DNA from: Akkermansiaceae bacterium
GTDB taxonomy: Bacteria > Verrucomicrobiota > Verrucomicrobiia > Verrucomicrobiales > Akkermansiaceae
Reading direction: 5' to 3'
Length of the DNA stretch: 36,395 nt
NCBI GenBank assembly: GCA_029242935.1
Contig: JAQWSX010000062.1
Location: forward strand, 1 to 36,395
The position numbers and the translations under genes are program-made. Each line of letters begins with the position of its first letter. Position 1 is the first letter of the stretch. This document shows, piece after piece, positions 1-7,691 of this stretch. Under the pieces are notes generated by a model. That model had not been told where the DNA came from and did no database searches. It saw nothing but the letters and a program-made list of their open reading frames with translations.

Positions 1-136
1 CACGGACAAAACTCATTTGCCTTGCAAGGACGACTCCTCAGGTGCAGAAATCACCCGCTCCTCGGGGAGAAACGCGGCGATCGCTACCATAGATGTTTTT
101 TCCCGGTTTTGGGGTATTACTTATCTAAACAACATC
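1..136. other. Leader/unassigned region before the first gene
   Basis: No gene is assigned here. The frame of the following aminotransferase stays open back to about position 17, but that extension has a biased, unlikely composition and the aminotransferase fold begins after the ATG at 137. I see no convincing promoter or Shine-Dalgarno sequence; the bases just before the ATG are AT-rich without a GGAG-like motif. Confidence 0.4.
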
Positions 137-1309
137 ATGGAAAGTCTCTCAAATCGCGTAACCTCAGTGACTCCCTCGCTGACCCTCTCCGTTACCAATC
201 AGGCCAAGGCACTCCGAGCCGCAGGTGAAGAAATTTATGGGCTTGCCGGCGGCGAGCCGGACTGTGACACCCCTGATTTTATCAAACAGGCGGCTTACAC
301 TGCCCTAGCGGAAGGCAAGACGAAATACACTCCCGCTGCAGGGATTCCCGAGCTGCGTGAGGCTCTCTCAACCAAGCTAAAGACTCAAAATAACGTTGAC
401 TACGACCCAAGCCAAATTTGTGTCACTTCAGGTGCAAAGCAGGCCTGTTTCAACGCGATCCTTGCCGTTGTTGAAGAAGGAGATGAGGTGATTATTCCTT
501 CCCCATACTGGGTGAGCTACCCTGAGATGGTGAAACTCGCTGGTGGCGTTCCGGTGATGGTAGAGACCAAGGAAAGTAACAAGTGGAAGATTACGGCGGA
601 GGAGTTCGAAGAAGCGATGTCTCCCCGTACCAAGATGATCGTGCTGAATACTCCGGGTAATCCTACAGGTTCGGTGTATAGCCGCGAGGAGATTGAGGGG
701 ATTGTCGAAGTCGCCTCATACGAGGATATTATAATTCTTGCTGACGAAATCTACGAGCACCTCGTCTATGGGGAAGAGAAGCACGTTAGCGTAGCTTCGG
801 TCAACGAAGATGCCTACAACCTGACTATTACCGTCAATGGATTTTCCAAGTCACACTCAATGACCGGTTGGCGTGTCGGTTATACCGCTGCTCCCGAAGC
901 TATTGCGAAAGCACTCTCGACGATCCAGGGGCACACCAGTTCGAATGCGACGAGCTTTGCTCAATATGGAGCACTTGCAGCGCTCACGGACGAAGCCTCA
1001 GCTCCGTTTATCGATAATCTACGGGGTGAGTATGACGTGCGTCGCCAATTTATGTTGGCCCGCCTCAAAGCGATTCCGAATGTCAGTGTCGTTGAGCCGA
1101 AGGGAGCATTTTACTTCTTTGTGAATTGCGCTGGCCTCGGCCTCAAGTCGGTCAACCTTTGTGATAAGCTTCTGACGCGCTACAAAGTGGCGGCGGTTCC
1201 TGGCGTGGCTTTTGGTCACGACATGGGTGTTCGTATTAGTTATTGCACCACCCTAGATGTTCTTAATGAGGGAATTGGTCGTTTCGAGGAGTTTTGCCGG
1301 TCTCACTAG
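137..1309 (+). CDS. Pyridoxal-phosphate aminotransferase, class I (aspartate aminotransferase-like)
   Basis: A 390-residue cytosolic aminotransferase of fold type I, most like prokaryotic aspartate aminotransferases that move the amino group between aspartate and 2-oxoglutarate. Visible family motifs are AGGEPDCDTP near residue 36, the NTPGNPTG loop around residue 172, DEIYEH, and SKSHSMTGWR with the PLP-binding lysine at about residue 238. A C-terminal GVRISY supplies the conserved carboxylate-binding arginine. The ATG at 137 is chosen because it gives the normal family length; the open frame extends 40 codons further upstream but without family resemblance. The gene stands alone on its strand and is closed by a strong terminator at 1340-1365. 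Substrate specificity cannot be fixed from sequence alone: aspartate, aromatic or prephenate substrates are all possible in this family. Confidence 0.9.
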   Translation: MESLSNRVTSVTPSLTLSVTNQAKALRAAGEEIYGLAGGEPDCDTPDFIKQAAYTALAEGKTKYTPAAGIPELREALSTKLKTQNNVDYDPSQICVTSGAKQACFNAILAVVEEGDEVIIPSPYWVSYPEMVKLAGGVPVMVETKESNKWKITAEEFEEAMSPRTKMIVLNTPGNPTGSVYSREEIEGIVEVASYEDIIILADEIYEHLVYGEEKHVSVASVNEDAYNLTITVNGFSKSHSMTGWRVGYTAAPEAIAKALSTIQGHTSSNATSFAQYGALAALTDEASAPFIDNLRGEYDVRRQFMLARLKAIPNVSVVEPKGAFYFFVNCAGLGLKSVNLCDKLLTRYKVAAVPGVAFGHDMGVRISYCTTLDVLNEGIGRFEEFCRSH

Positions 1310-1339
1310 GGAAGATAGGCGTAAGGTTTAGATTTCGAA

Positions 1340-1365
1340 GGGCACGGGAAACCGTGCCCTTTTTT
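1340..1365 (+). terminator. Rho-independent terminator of the aminotransferase gene
   Basis: A perfect 8-bp stem GGGCACGG/CCGTGCCC with a GAAA tetraloop is followed directly by a run of T. It lies 30 bases after the aminotransferase stop codon. The other strand has no U-tract, so it should act mainly on the plus-strand transcript, although the converging tatD transcript also ends here. Confidence 0.93.
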
Positions 1366-1377
1366 AGGGTGGTGAAT

Positions 1378-2142
1378 CTATTTATCGTCCTCCCAAAAGG
1401 CATATGTGTTTGCGGTGAACGTTTCTGGTTCGGTATCGCAAATTTCCGCAAGTTCGTGAGAGATAAACGCAAGATTTGCAGGATGATTGAGATCGTTAAA
1501 GCGGAACTTTGGATTGGGTAGCGCCATCTCAGGAGCGTCGGTTTCAACAAGGATCCGCTCAATTGGGAGGCGACTAAAGATTTCGCGGGTCTTAGCTTTT
1601 CTGGTTTGAAGAAAGTATCCCGAAAACGAAAAGTAAGCGCCCATCCGAGCGGCTTCTTTCCCTATTTCTAGTGACCCGCCAAATGAGTGGAGAAGAAAGC
1701 GGGGGAGTCGTGGGAAATCCCTAAGTTCGGACATCAGAGGACCCCAGGCTTTAAGACAGTGGATGGTGGTCGGACGATTTAGGGAGAGAGCAAGGTTCAT
1801 TTGGTCCCGGAAGATTTGGTGCTGATCTGGAAGTTTTGGAGATTTCATCCAGCGATCGAGGCCACACTCGCCGAGCGTGGCATGGGGAAATCGAATGAGA
1901 TAGTTTTTTAGAGTTGCTAGCCAACCCGATGAGCGGGAGTTGATCTTCCAAGGATGAAGCCCAAAGGCAGGGCGGATAAAATCCGGGAATTTATCAGCCA
2001 GTCGGGCGACTTCCGGCCAATCGGCTTCCGATGTTCCCGTCACGACACAGCCAGTGATACCGACCTCTTTCATGGTCTTGATGATCTCGCTTTGCCTACC
2101 GAGAAATCGTTGATCTTGCAGGTGATTGTGGACGTCAATCAC
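1378..2142 (-). CDS. tatD: TatD family metal-dependent deoxyribonuclease
   Basis: A 254-residue TIM-barrel hydrolase of the TatD family, which are metal-dependent 3'-5' DNases acting in DNA repair and turnover. The metal ligands are visible in order: the HxH pair in DVHNHL (H5, H7), GLHPW (H63), the GECGLD glutamate (E92), IHC (H128), HSFGG (H152) and VETDAP (D202). The NHPANL segment near residue 219 is also typical of the family. The length is normal. It is the last gene of the long minus-strand operon, and its ATG overlaps the mnmH stop codon by four bases (ATGA), which suggests coupled translation. It converges on the aminotransferase terminator. The family call is firm, but which TatD paralogue it is cannot be told. 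Confidence 0.9.
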   Translation of the reverse strand: MIDVHNHLQDQRFLGRQSEIIKTMKEVGITGCVVTGTSEADWPEVARLADKFPDFIRPAFGLHPWKINSRSSGWLATLKNYLIRFPHATLGECGLDRWMKSPKLPDQHQIFRDQMNLALSLNRPTTIHCLKAWGPLMSELRDFPRLPRFLLHSFGGSLEIGKEAARMGAYFSFSGYFLQTRKAKTREIFSRLPIERILVETDAPEMALPNPKFRFNDLNHPANLAFISHELAEICDTEPETFTANTYAFWEDDK

Positions 2143-3197
2143 GAGTGCTTAGAAATCAGGTCAGCCGCCGCCTTTTCATAATCGCTGTCGCTAGCGCTAG
2201 TGACTGAGAGAGTGGCAATGGGTTCGGAATAAATAGAATCTTCGGACCCAGGTCGCCGGTAACAAAGGTCGTAGTGCTTCAAAAGAATTGACTCAAGGAA
2301 GGTGGGCCAATCACAGGCGTCAATTTGACGATGCCATTCGTCGACTTGTTCGTGACCTCGTAGCCTCCGTAAGCCATCCAAGGTGTCCTTGAGTGACTGG
2401 GGATTTGAGATGAAATGCTCGTATTCGAGCGCGAGTAATTTGCCTCGCTCTGGTAGGGGGAGATCAACCAATACCACTTTCCCTTCCCCGAGGCGTTTCC
2501 ATAAAGGTGGCGGACACTGTAGGCGACCAATTCGATTGGACTCGGCTTCAGTAAATACGGGTTTGTTTGGATCAAACTTCTTGAATGCTTCCCAAAGTCG
2601 GGATTCAAAGCACTTCTGACCCGGTTGCGGACTGTCGGGAGCGTTGCCTAAAATTGATCCTTTGTGGTTTGCAAGTCCTTCAAGATCGAGAATCTGAGCT
2701 CCTTGGCGATTTAGTTCATGAAGTAAGCGGGTTTTTCCGCAGCCAGTCAGTCCGCCCAGAATGATCAATCTTGGCTTGCTTGCGCCGATCAGTGGATCAA
2801 GGTCCGCGCTCAGGAATTTGCGCCAAGCCTGATAGCCTCCGGTTAGAACTCGGGATCTCCAACCAATGGCTCTAAAAATGAGGGCCATTGAGTTGGATCG
2901 CAGATTGCCACGCCAGCAATAAACGAGCGGAGCGAATGAGTTAGGATTATCCTTTAGGGTCCCGTCGAGGTGGCGGTGGATGTTCTTTGTGATCAAGGTC
3001 GCACCAAGTCTCCGTGCTTTATAGGGATTTTGAGCATGAAGGAGTCCGACTTGATGACGCTCTTGATCGTCCAAAACCGGCAAATTAACGGCGCCAGGGA
3101 TGTGGTCGATCTCGAATTCAGCAGGCGAGCGAACGTCAATAATTTCTGGGAATTCCTCGAGGGAAAATGGAAGGGTGACGCGCTCGGGAAGTTCCAT
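2139..3197 (-). CDS. mnmH: tRNA 2-selenouridine synthase (SelU/MnmH)
   Basis: A 352-residue enzyme that replaces sulfur with selenium, from selenophosphate, at the wobble 2-thiouridine of certain tRNAs. The N-terminal half is a rhodanese domain with DVRSPAEF near residue 21 and the catalytic loop YCWRGNLRS, in which C94 is the expected active cysteine. The C-terminal half is a P-loop domain with Walker A GLTGCGKT at residues 149-156. This two-domain order and length are characteristic of MnmH. The gene begins 5 bases after ridA and overlaps tatD by four bases. Its presence implies a selenophosphate supply (SelD) elsewhere in the genome, which matters for the TGA-interrupted gene at 21769. No key residue appears to be missing. 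Confidence 0.92.
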   Translation of the reverse strand: MELPERVTLPFSLEEFPEIIDVRSPAEFEIDHIPGAVNLPVLDDQERHQVGLLHAQNPYKARRLGATLITKNIHRHLDGTLKDNPNSFAPLVYCWRGNLRSNSMALIFRAIGWRSRVLTGGYQAWRKFLSADLDPLIGASKPRLIILGGLTGCGKTRLLHELNRQGAQILDLEGLANHKGSILGNAPDSPQPGQKCFESRLWEAFKKFDPNKPVFTEAESNRIGRLQCPPPLWKRLGEGKVVLVDLPLPERGKLLALEYEHFISNPQSLKDTLDGLRRLRGHEQVDEWHRQIDACDWPTFLESILLKHYDLCYRRPGSEDSIYSEPIATLSVTSASDSDYEKAAADLISKHS

Positions 3198-3202
3198 GAA
3201 TT

Positions 3203-3661
3203 TCAGGGTTTCACCTCAACAATAAGGCTGATTTCAACAGCAACGCCAAGGGGCAAAGAGGAACACCCAACCGCAGTGCGGGAATGCTTTCCGATTTCAC
3301 CGAAGATTTCGACAAGGAGATCCGACGCTCCATTTACAACCTGAGGGTGGTCAGTGAAATCGGGAGCGGCGTTCACAAAGCCTGAGACCGACACAATACG
3401 TGCGACTTGATTGATTGAACCAAGTTCCGATTTAATAACAGCAAGGCGTGTGATGACGGCCAAGCGGGCTGCCTTGTTGGCGTCTTCGACACTGCATTGG
3501 GTCGGCACTTTCCCCAGATATTTCTCATCGCCCATGATGGGGAGTCCTCCCGAAATATGCAGGAGGTTCCCAGACCGGCTGGCATTAAGGTATGAGCCTA
3601 GTGGTGTAGCGACATCGGGGAGTTCAAGGCCAAGCGAGGCCAGCTTTTCTTCAGGAGTCAT
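3203..3661 (-). CDS. RidA/YjgF/UK114 family protein
   Basis: A 152-residue member of the Rid superfamily, small trimeric proteins; the best-known members (RidA) hydrolyse reactive enamine or imine intermediates released by PLP enzymes. The family pattern is seen from GNLLHISGG through the VSVSGFVNA segment to the C-terminal VGCSSLPLGVAVEISLIVEV. The sequence resembles the longer YjgF-like subfamily rather than canonical RidA: the canonical R-P-x-R-S-x-V stretch reads RTAVGCSSLPLG instead. The deaminase role is therefore an inference. It sits in the minus-strand operon, 24 bases after the M23 peptidase gene and 5 bases before mnmH. Confidence 0.85.
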   Translation of the reverse strand: MTPEEKLASLGLELPDVATPLGSYLNASRSGNLLHISGGLPIMGDEKYLGKVPTQCSVEDANKAARLAVITRLAVIKSELGSINQVARIVSVSGFVNAAPDFTDHPQVVNGASDLLVEIFGEIGKHSRTAVGCSSLPLGVAVEISLIVEVKP

Positions 3662-3685
3662 CAGGTTTTTCGGTAGTTGGTCTGA

Positions 3686-4702
3686 TTATGGCTTGGTATA
3701 TTCGTTTGTGAACAGCGCAATAAATTTACGTCCGTTACGAGTGAGGCTGGCCTTGCGACCGACTCCGGTCAGGCGTCCCCTTGTGTAAAACTCGTGCTTT
3801 GAGCGGGTGGTACGGACGAAAGTGATCGTGGCCTTTGTGACTTTGCGGTGGCTTGGAACAACAGAAAGCGGAATACCCGAATCGGTGAACGAAATTTCCA
3901 AAGATGGACTATCGGAATCATGATCTCCTTTTTTTAGCCAAGGATATCGTTTGGTGATTTCCAGTTCGTTTTTTCGTGGGATTGCTACTTTAAAGTAGGG
4001 TGAAGCACTCTCAAGAAACCTAGGCATTGTTACCTTGTCACTTTCTTTTGTTGCCAGAAAGAGAGAGGCGACATCGATACCAATGAGGTTCCGTCCGTCG
4101 TAGATTCCGTGGGGTGCTTTCGTCCCAATCCAGTCGGCAAAGTTTTTGGTCGAGAGCATGCAGAGTTCTAGGTGGAGGTGGGCCCGGGTTCGGTTGATGC
4201 CAGCTCCGGTATAGCCCATGATAGCGATTGGAGATCCGCCGATGACTTTGTCACCTACCTTTGCATTAACCCGTGAAAGGTGAGCGTAAAGACTGAAAAA
4301 GGGGCCGCAGTCCCAGTCGTGTTTAATAACCATATATCTACCGTAGGTGCTCCCGCCTGCGCTGTTGTTGATGTAAACGATCGTACCATCTGCAATAGCA
4401 CGGACTTCATCAAGAGGGTTTCCGCTGCGATCCCGTTTCGTCGGTTTGATATCGAGCCCTTCGTGGAACTTTGTAGCGATGGGTCCCTCTTTTTCAGTAT
4501 CAATAATCGTACGAACAAATCCGTATTGACCGGCAGTCCAGTGTTGGGATGCCTTGGTTCCTGAGTATCTGAGGATATACATGTAGAAATCCTCGGGTTT
4601 TCCATCAAAGATGGCCCGATTGTCAGTGGGGAGAACCAGCTTGAGCGGTTCGGCGGCTGTGAGGGCCAGAGGGAGGAGGAGGAGAATCCCGAGCAATTTC
4701 AT
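3686..4702 (-). CDS. Secreted M23 family metallopeptidase (LytM-like)
   Basis: A 338-residue exported peptidoglycan hydrolase of the M23 (lysostaphin/LytM) family. The ATG at 4702 is chosen because it begins a classical signal peptide (MKLLGILLLLPLALTAA); the open frame continues upstream as a Lys/Arg-rich stretch that is the other-frame reading of the preceding gene's end. Zinc and catalytic residues are present: HxxxD at H80-D84, YAHL (H141) and HLH at H175-H177, so the enzyme looks active. The C-terminal 100 residues are not obviously a known domain. It starts 2 bases after the stop of the SecDF-P1-like gene. It probably cuts peptide cross-links in the periplasm. Confidence 0.88.
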   Translation of the reverse strand: MKLLGILLLLPLALTAAEPLKLVLPTDNRAIFDGKPEDFYMYILRYSGTKASQHWTAGQYGFVRTIIDTEKEGPIATKFHEGLDIKPTKRDRSGNPLDEVRAIADGTIVYINNSAGGSTYGRYMVIKHDWDCGPFFSLYAHLSRVNAKVGDKVIGGSPIAIMGYTGAGINRTRAHLHLELCMLSTKNFADWIGTKAPHGIYDGRNLIGIDVASLFLATKESDKVTMPRFLESASPYFKVAIPRKNELEITKRYPWLKKGDHDSDSPSLEISFTDSGIPLSVVPSHRKVTKATITFVRTTRSKHEFYTRGRLTGVGRKASLTRNGRKFIALFTNEYTKP

Positions 4703-4704
4703 CG

Positions 4705-5277
4705 TTAGTTGTTTCGGCGGCGGTTCCGTTCGTTTTGTGCTTCTTTTGCTTCTTTTTGAGCGGTTTTGCGTTGTTCTTCGTGACCTTTGATTCTCTTTTT
4801 CCACTGCTTGCTTGTTTCTCCCGTGATGGGCATGGCGTATTCAAAGCGAATGATTTCGACCTGCTTGATTCCGCGCCAGATGACGAGTCTTCCGTCCCCA
4901 ACAGGTTTGTCGATGAAGACAGCGTCTACGGGGCGCCCATTGAGCATGGCGACGAGCCATTTGTCCTGATTGGCTGTGGTAATGGCGGCAATTCGTCCGG
5001 CGGCAGCTTTATTGAAAGAGAAAGTTGCACCGTAAGTTCCATCTTCGGTGATGAAGTGCTTAAGCGAGACGATTTCCTTGTTGAAAGTGACTGGGCTTTT
5101 TCGGAAGAAGCGCTTTTTGTTTCCCATGGGCAGTGGGAAAACCATTTTGGGCCCATCGGATTGGTCTCCCTGCAGGTGAAAGCTAAGGCTATTTTTTTCG
5201 GGACGTTTCCCCATTGCAGCGGCGCTAGGAACGGCGATTACACAGGCCAGCAGGGTTAGGGTGAGGCGTTGGATCAT
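4705..5277 (-). CDS. Secreted protein with SecDF P1-head-like domain
   Basis: A 190-residue exported protein. Residues 1-21 form a signal peptide ending in AAA. Residues about 70-150 (from EDGTYGATFSF through AAITTANQDKWLVAMLNGRPVDAVFIDKPV) resemble the head part of the periplasmic P1 domain of SecD: a phenylalanine-rich strand, an A-A-x-x-T-x-x-N helix, an L-N-G-R turn and a final hydrophobic strand. No transmembrane SecD/SecF part follows; instead the C-terminus is a Lys/Arg/Glu/Gln-rich helix. The partner and role are unknown. It lies between the MBL hydrolase (12 bases upstream) and the M23 peptidase (2 bases downstream), suggesting an envelope function. The domain match is by eye and would need a profile search. 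Confidence 0.75.
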   Translation of the reverse strand: MIQRLTLTLLACVIAVPSAAAMGKRPEKNSLSFHLQGDQSDGPKMVFPLPMGNKKRFFRKSPVTFNKEIVSLKHFITEDGTYGATFSFNKAAAGRIAAITTANQDKWLVAMLNGRPVDAVFIDKPVGDGRLVIWRGIKQVEIIRFEYAMPITGETSKQWKKRIKGHEEQRKTAQKEAKEAQNERNRRRNN

Positions 5278-5289
5278 GCTTTGGGTCGT

Positions 5290-5907
5290 CTAGGTGTTAG
5301 GACAAAATGGATTAGTTTGCTTTTCCCGTCCAATGCTGGTTCGTGGACCATGTCCGGGGAAAACTGCCGTTTCGTCGGGGAAAGAATAGAGTTTCTGGCG
5401 GATAGAGTCGAGGAGTTGCTCGTGATTCCCTCCGGGAAGGTCGGTTCGGCCAATGCTCCCATTAAACAAGGCATCTCCGGAAAAAAGGAAGGATTCCGAG
5501 CTCAGATAAAAGGAGATTGAGTCGGGCGAGTGGCCGGGAACATGATGAATCTCGAAGCTGTAGTCACCGATTCTGAGAGTGGGACTGTCGCCGATCACTT
5601 CGTCGACTTCAAAGGGTGATGCCACGACGGGCAGGCCCATCTCCTGAAGGCGCTTCTCCATAATGATTTCCGGAGCGTAGTCCTGATAGGCCATCACTCG
5701 GGCTCCACTAGATCTCAGTTTTGCGGCATCCTCAATGTGGTCAAGATGTTGGTGGGTGAGGAGAAGGTGGGTAGCCCGGAGGGAGTTTTGACCCAGAAAA
5801 TCAGCGATTTCAGCTGGGGCATCGATGACGATACAAGTGCCATTATCCTCTGCAAGGATGTAGCCGTTGGTTTGGAAGACGCCGCCAGTATGGACTAGAA
5901 TCTTCAT
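5290..5907 (-). CDS. MBL-fold metallo-hydrolase (glyoxalase II-like)
   Basis: A 205-residue cytosolic metallo-beta-lactamase-fold hydrolase. All metal ligands are visible: THQHLDH (H52, H54, D56, H57), VPGHSPDS (H126), FSGDALF (D145) and the terminal FPGHGPRT (H187). The compact size and the order of motifs match the short glyoxalase II-like/YcbL group, which hydrolyses thioesters such as S-lactoylglutathione, though the true substrate is unknown. Its ATG overlaps the aroB stop codon by four bases. No residue is missing and the length is typical. Confidence 0.88.
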   Translation of the reverse strand: MKILVHTGGVFQTNGYILAEDNGTCIVIDAPAEIADFLGQNSLRATHLLLTHQHLDHIEDAAKLRSSGARVMAYQDYAPEIIMEKRLQEMGLPVVASPFEVDEVIGDSPTLRIGDYSFEIHHVPGHSPDSISFYLSSESFLFSGDALFNGSIGRTDLPGGNHEQLLDSIRQKLYSFPDETAVFPGHGPRTSIGREKQTNPFCPNT

Positions 5908-6983
5908 GAGCGAAGGGAGTCGATGGTGGGGGCTATCTCCTCGAACGGAATACTATTACAAGTGATCCCGTTTCCGGGACGGTCGAGAAGTACAAATGTT
6001 TTTTCTCCACCGGAGAATTTTTTGTCCCGGGAGAGTTTTTTCATGACGAGATCGGTGGAAATGTCGTCGCTGAGGATGAGAGGAAGTTGGTAATGGGTGA
6101 GGAGGTCGAGGATGCGCTGGCTCGCTTCGGGGGCGAGACCGGCGTGCCTTTCGGAAAGTGTGAGTGCGGCGCGGATTCCGAGCGAGATCGCTTCTCCATG
6201 AAGAAGGGTGCCATAGGGGACCGAGGCCTCGATGCCATGACCAATGGTGTGGCCGAAATTGAGGAGGGCGCGGGTCCCGGAGGTTTCTTCTTCATCTTCC
6301 TCGACGACGCGGGCTTTGATAGCGACGTTACGAGCGATCAACTCGGACGGGATATTTTGGTCCAGTGGATCGAGAGCTTCAAGGTCGGCAAACATGGCCT
6401 CGTCACGGATCGCGGCATGTTTGATGACTTCAGCAAAGCCTTCCCGAAACTCGCGGCCGGGGAGGGTGAGGAGAGTTTCGGGATCGGTGAGGACGAGTCT
6501 GGGTTGGTGAAAGGCTCCGATGAGGTTTTTTCCTTCGGGTGCATTGACGCCGGTCTTGCCTCCGACCGCTGAATCAACCTGCGAGACAATGGTGGTGGGG
6601 ATTTGGACGAAGGGAATGCCTCGATAAAAAATAGAGGCGACAAAGCCTGCGAGATCACCGGTCACTCCGCCGCCGAGAGCGATGACGAAGGAAGAACGGT
6701 TGTGCCCCGCCTGAATCAGTTCGCGGCTCAGGCTTTCGACTTGAGCCATCGATTTCGAGGCTTCGCCTGCAGGGAAGATGTGGGAGGAAAAGTTGTATCC
6801 TATCTCGAGGAGCGAGGTCTTGACGCGTTCCAGGAAATGCGGGGCGACATTGTTGTCGGTGATGATGGCAGCCATGCCGGTGAGTCCGGCGCCCTGAATG
6901 CGCGAACCGGTTTCGGCGAGGAGGCCTGGAGCGACGAGGATTTCGTAAGAGCGGGAGCCTAGATTGACGTGAACGGTGTTCAT
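5904..6983 (-). CDS. aroB: 3-dehydroquinate synthase
   Basis: A 359-residue NAD- and zinc-dependent enzyme converting DAHP to 3-dehydroquinate, the second step of the shikimate pathway. Motifs seen are GGGVTGD (104-110), QIPTT, SQVDSAVGGKTGVN, KNLIGAFHQP, EVIKHA (E185, K188, H189), NFGHTIGH (zinc ligands H245, H249) and LHGEA (H262). The ATG at 6983 gives the normal family length. The frame stays open for 150 codons upstream, but that is antiparallel noise from the exonuclease gene. The ATG overlaps the exonuclease stop codon (ATGA), so the two are probably translationally coupled. All catalytic residues are present. Confidence 0.96.
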   Translation of the reverse strand: MNTVHVNLGSRSYEILVAPGLLAETGSRIQGAGLTGMAAIITDNNVAPHFLERVKTSLLEIGYNFSSHIFPAGEASKSMAQVESLSRELIQAGHNRSSFVIALGGGVTGDLAGFVASIFYRGIPFVQIPTTIVSQVDSAVGGKTGVNAPEGKNLIGAFHQPRLVLTDPETLLTLPGREFREGFAEVIKHAAIRDEAMFADLEALDPLDQNIPSELIARNVAIKARVVEEDEEETSGTRALLNFGHTIGHGIEASVPYGTLLHGEAISLGIRAALTLSERHAGLAPEASQRILDLLTHYQLPLILSDDISTDLVMKKLSRDKKFSGGEKTFVLLDRPGNGITCNSIPFEEIAPTIDSLRS

Positions 6984-7603
6984 TGATGACGGGAGCGGTG
7001 CCAGACGGATGTGTCCGGTCGGAGTAGAACCTCGACAGGGAGTTCTGCGAGATTTTGTTGCGAGATAAGGTGCTTGAGAAGGGCGAGCGAGGCAAGCGAA
7101 TCGTAAAGAGCATCGTGCCAGGTTTTTTCGGGGGCATGCTGACTGAAATCGTTCAGTCCCAACGAGGTGCAGAGATCTCCGAGAGAGTGGGACTTTTCGT
7201 TGGGCCAGGCGGCTCGGGCCAGTTGGAGAGTGTCGATCCAAGGTCCGAAGGGGTGGCCTGGGAAGGCACGCAGAAATCGTTTCTCTGTTCCGTGGCCATG
7301 GGCAACGATTGGGCCACGGCCCAGTTGTTTTTTCAAAACGGGCCAAAGCGATAAGAGCGATGGGGCGTCGCGGAGGTCGGTGGTGGTGATACCGTGAACC
7401 TTTTGCGCGGCCCAGGTGATGTTTTGGTCGCAATGAAGGAAGGAAACGAAAAGCTCGTGGATGTCTTCCTCAGACGACCAGGTTGCGAGCCCGACTTGCA
7501 CAGGAGAATCGGTCTTTCCTTTGGCTGTGCCAGCGGATTCGAAATCGATGGCGGTGAAGATGACGTCGCAAATCTTGATAGGTCGAGGTAACCAAAAAGT
7601 CAC
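6980..7603 (-). CDS. DnaQ-like 3'-5' exonuclease (DEDDh)
   Basis: A 207-residue exonuclease of the DEDDh superfamily, first gene of the minus-strand operon. Motif I is AIDFES (D20, E22). The middle motif is AHGHGTEKRFL, where the usual aspartate position appears to be glutamate. Motif III is HDALYD (H163, D168). Such stand-alone proteins trim DNA or RNA 3' ends, but the substrate is unknown. The start is a GTG at 7603; no good Shine-Dalgarno sequence is visible and there is no better ATG before motif I, so the exact start is uncertain. It overlaps aroB by four bases and diverges from the PSCyt1 gene at 7692. Confidence 0.83.
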   Translation of the reverse strand: MTFWLPRPIKICDVIFTAIDFESAGTAKGKTDSPVQVGLATWSSEEDIHELFVSFLHCDQNITWAAQKVHGITTTDLRDAPSLLSLWPVLKKQLGRGPIVAHGHGTEKRFLRAFPGHPFGPWIDTLQLARAAWPNEKSHSLGDLCTSLGLNDFSQHAPEKTWHDALYDSLASLALLKHLISQQNLAELPVEVLLRPDTSVWHRSRHQ

Positions 7604-7691
7604 TGGTTGCCAAGGCTATCGATGGTCCCCGCGAAAATCGGGCAAATTGTGACGAGATTTTGAGAAATTATCGTAAAATTTCCGTAGAGTG

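Noticed and set aside
4735-5259. 174-residue plus-strand open frame
   Set aside because: It is the antisense of the SecDF-P1-like gene; the minus-strand product has a signal peptide, a domain match and operon spacing.
6984-7433. 150-codon N-terminal extension of aroB
   Set aside because: It overlaps the DEDDh exonuclease gene in another frame, is Pro/Arg-rich, and has no resemblance to 3-dehydroquinate synthase; the ATG at 6983 gives the normal length and an ATGA overlap.
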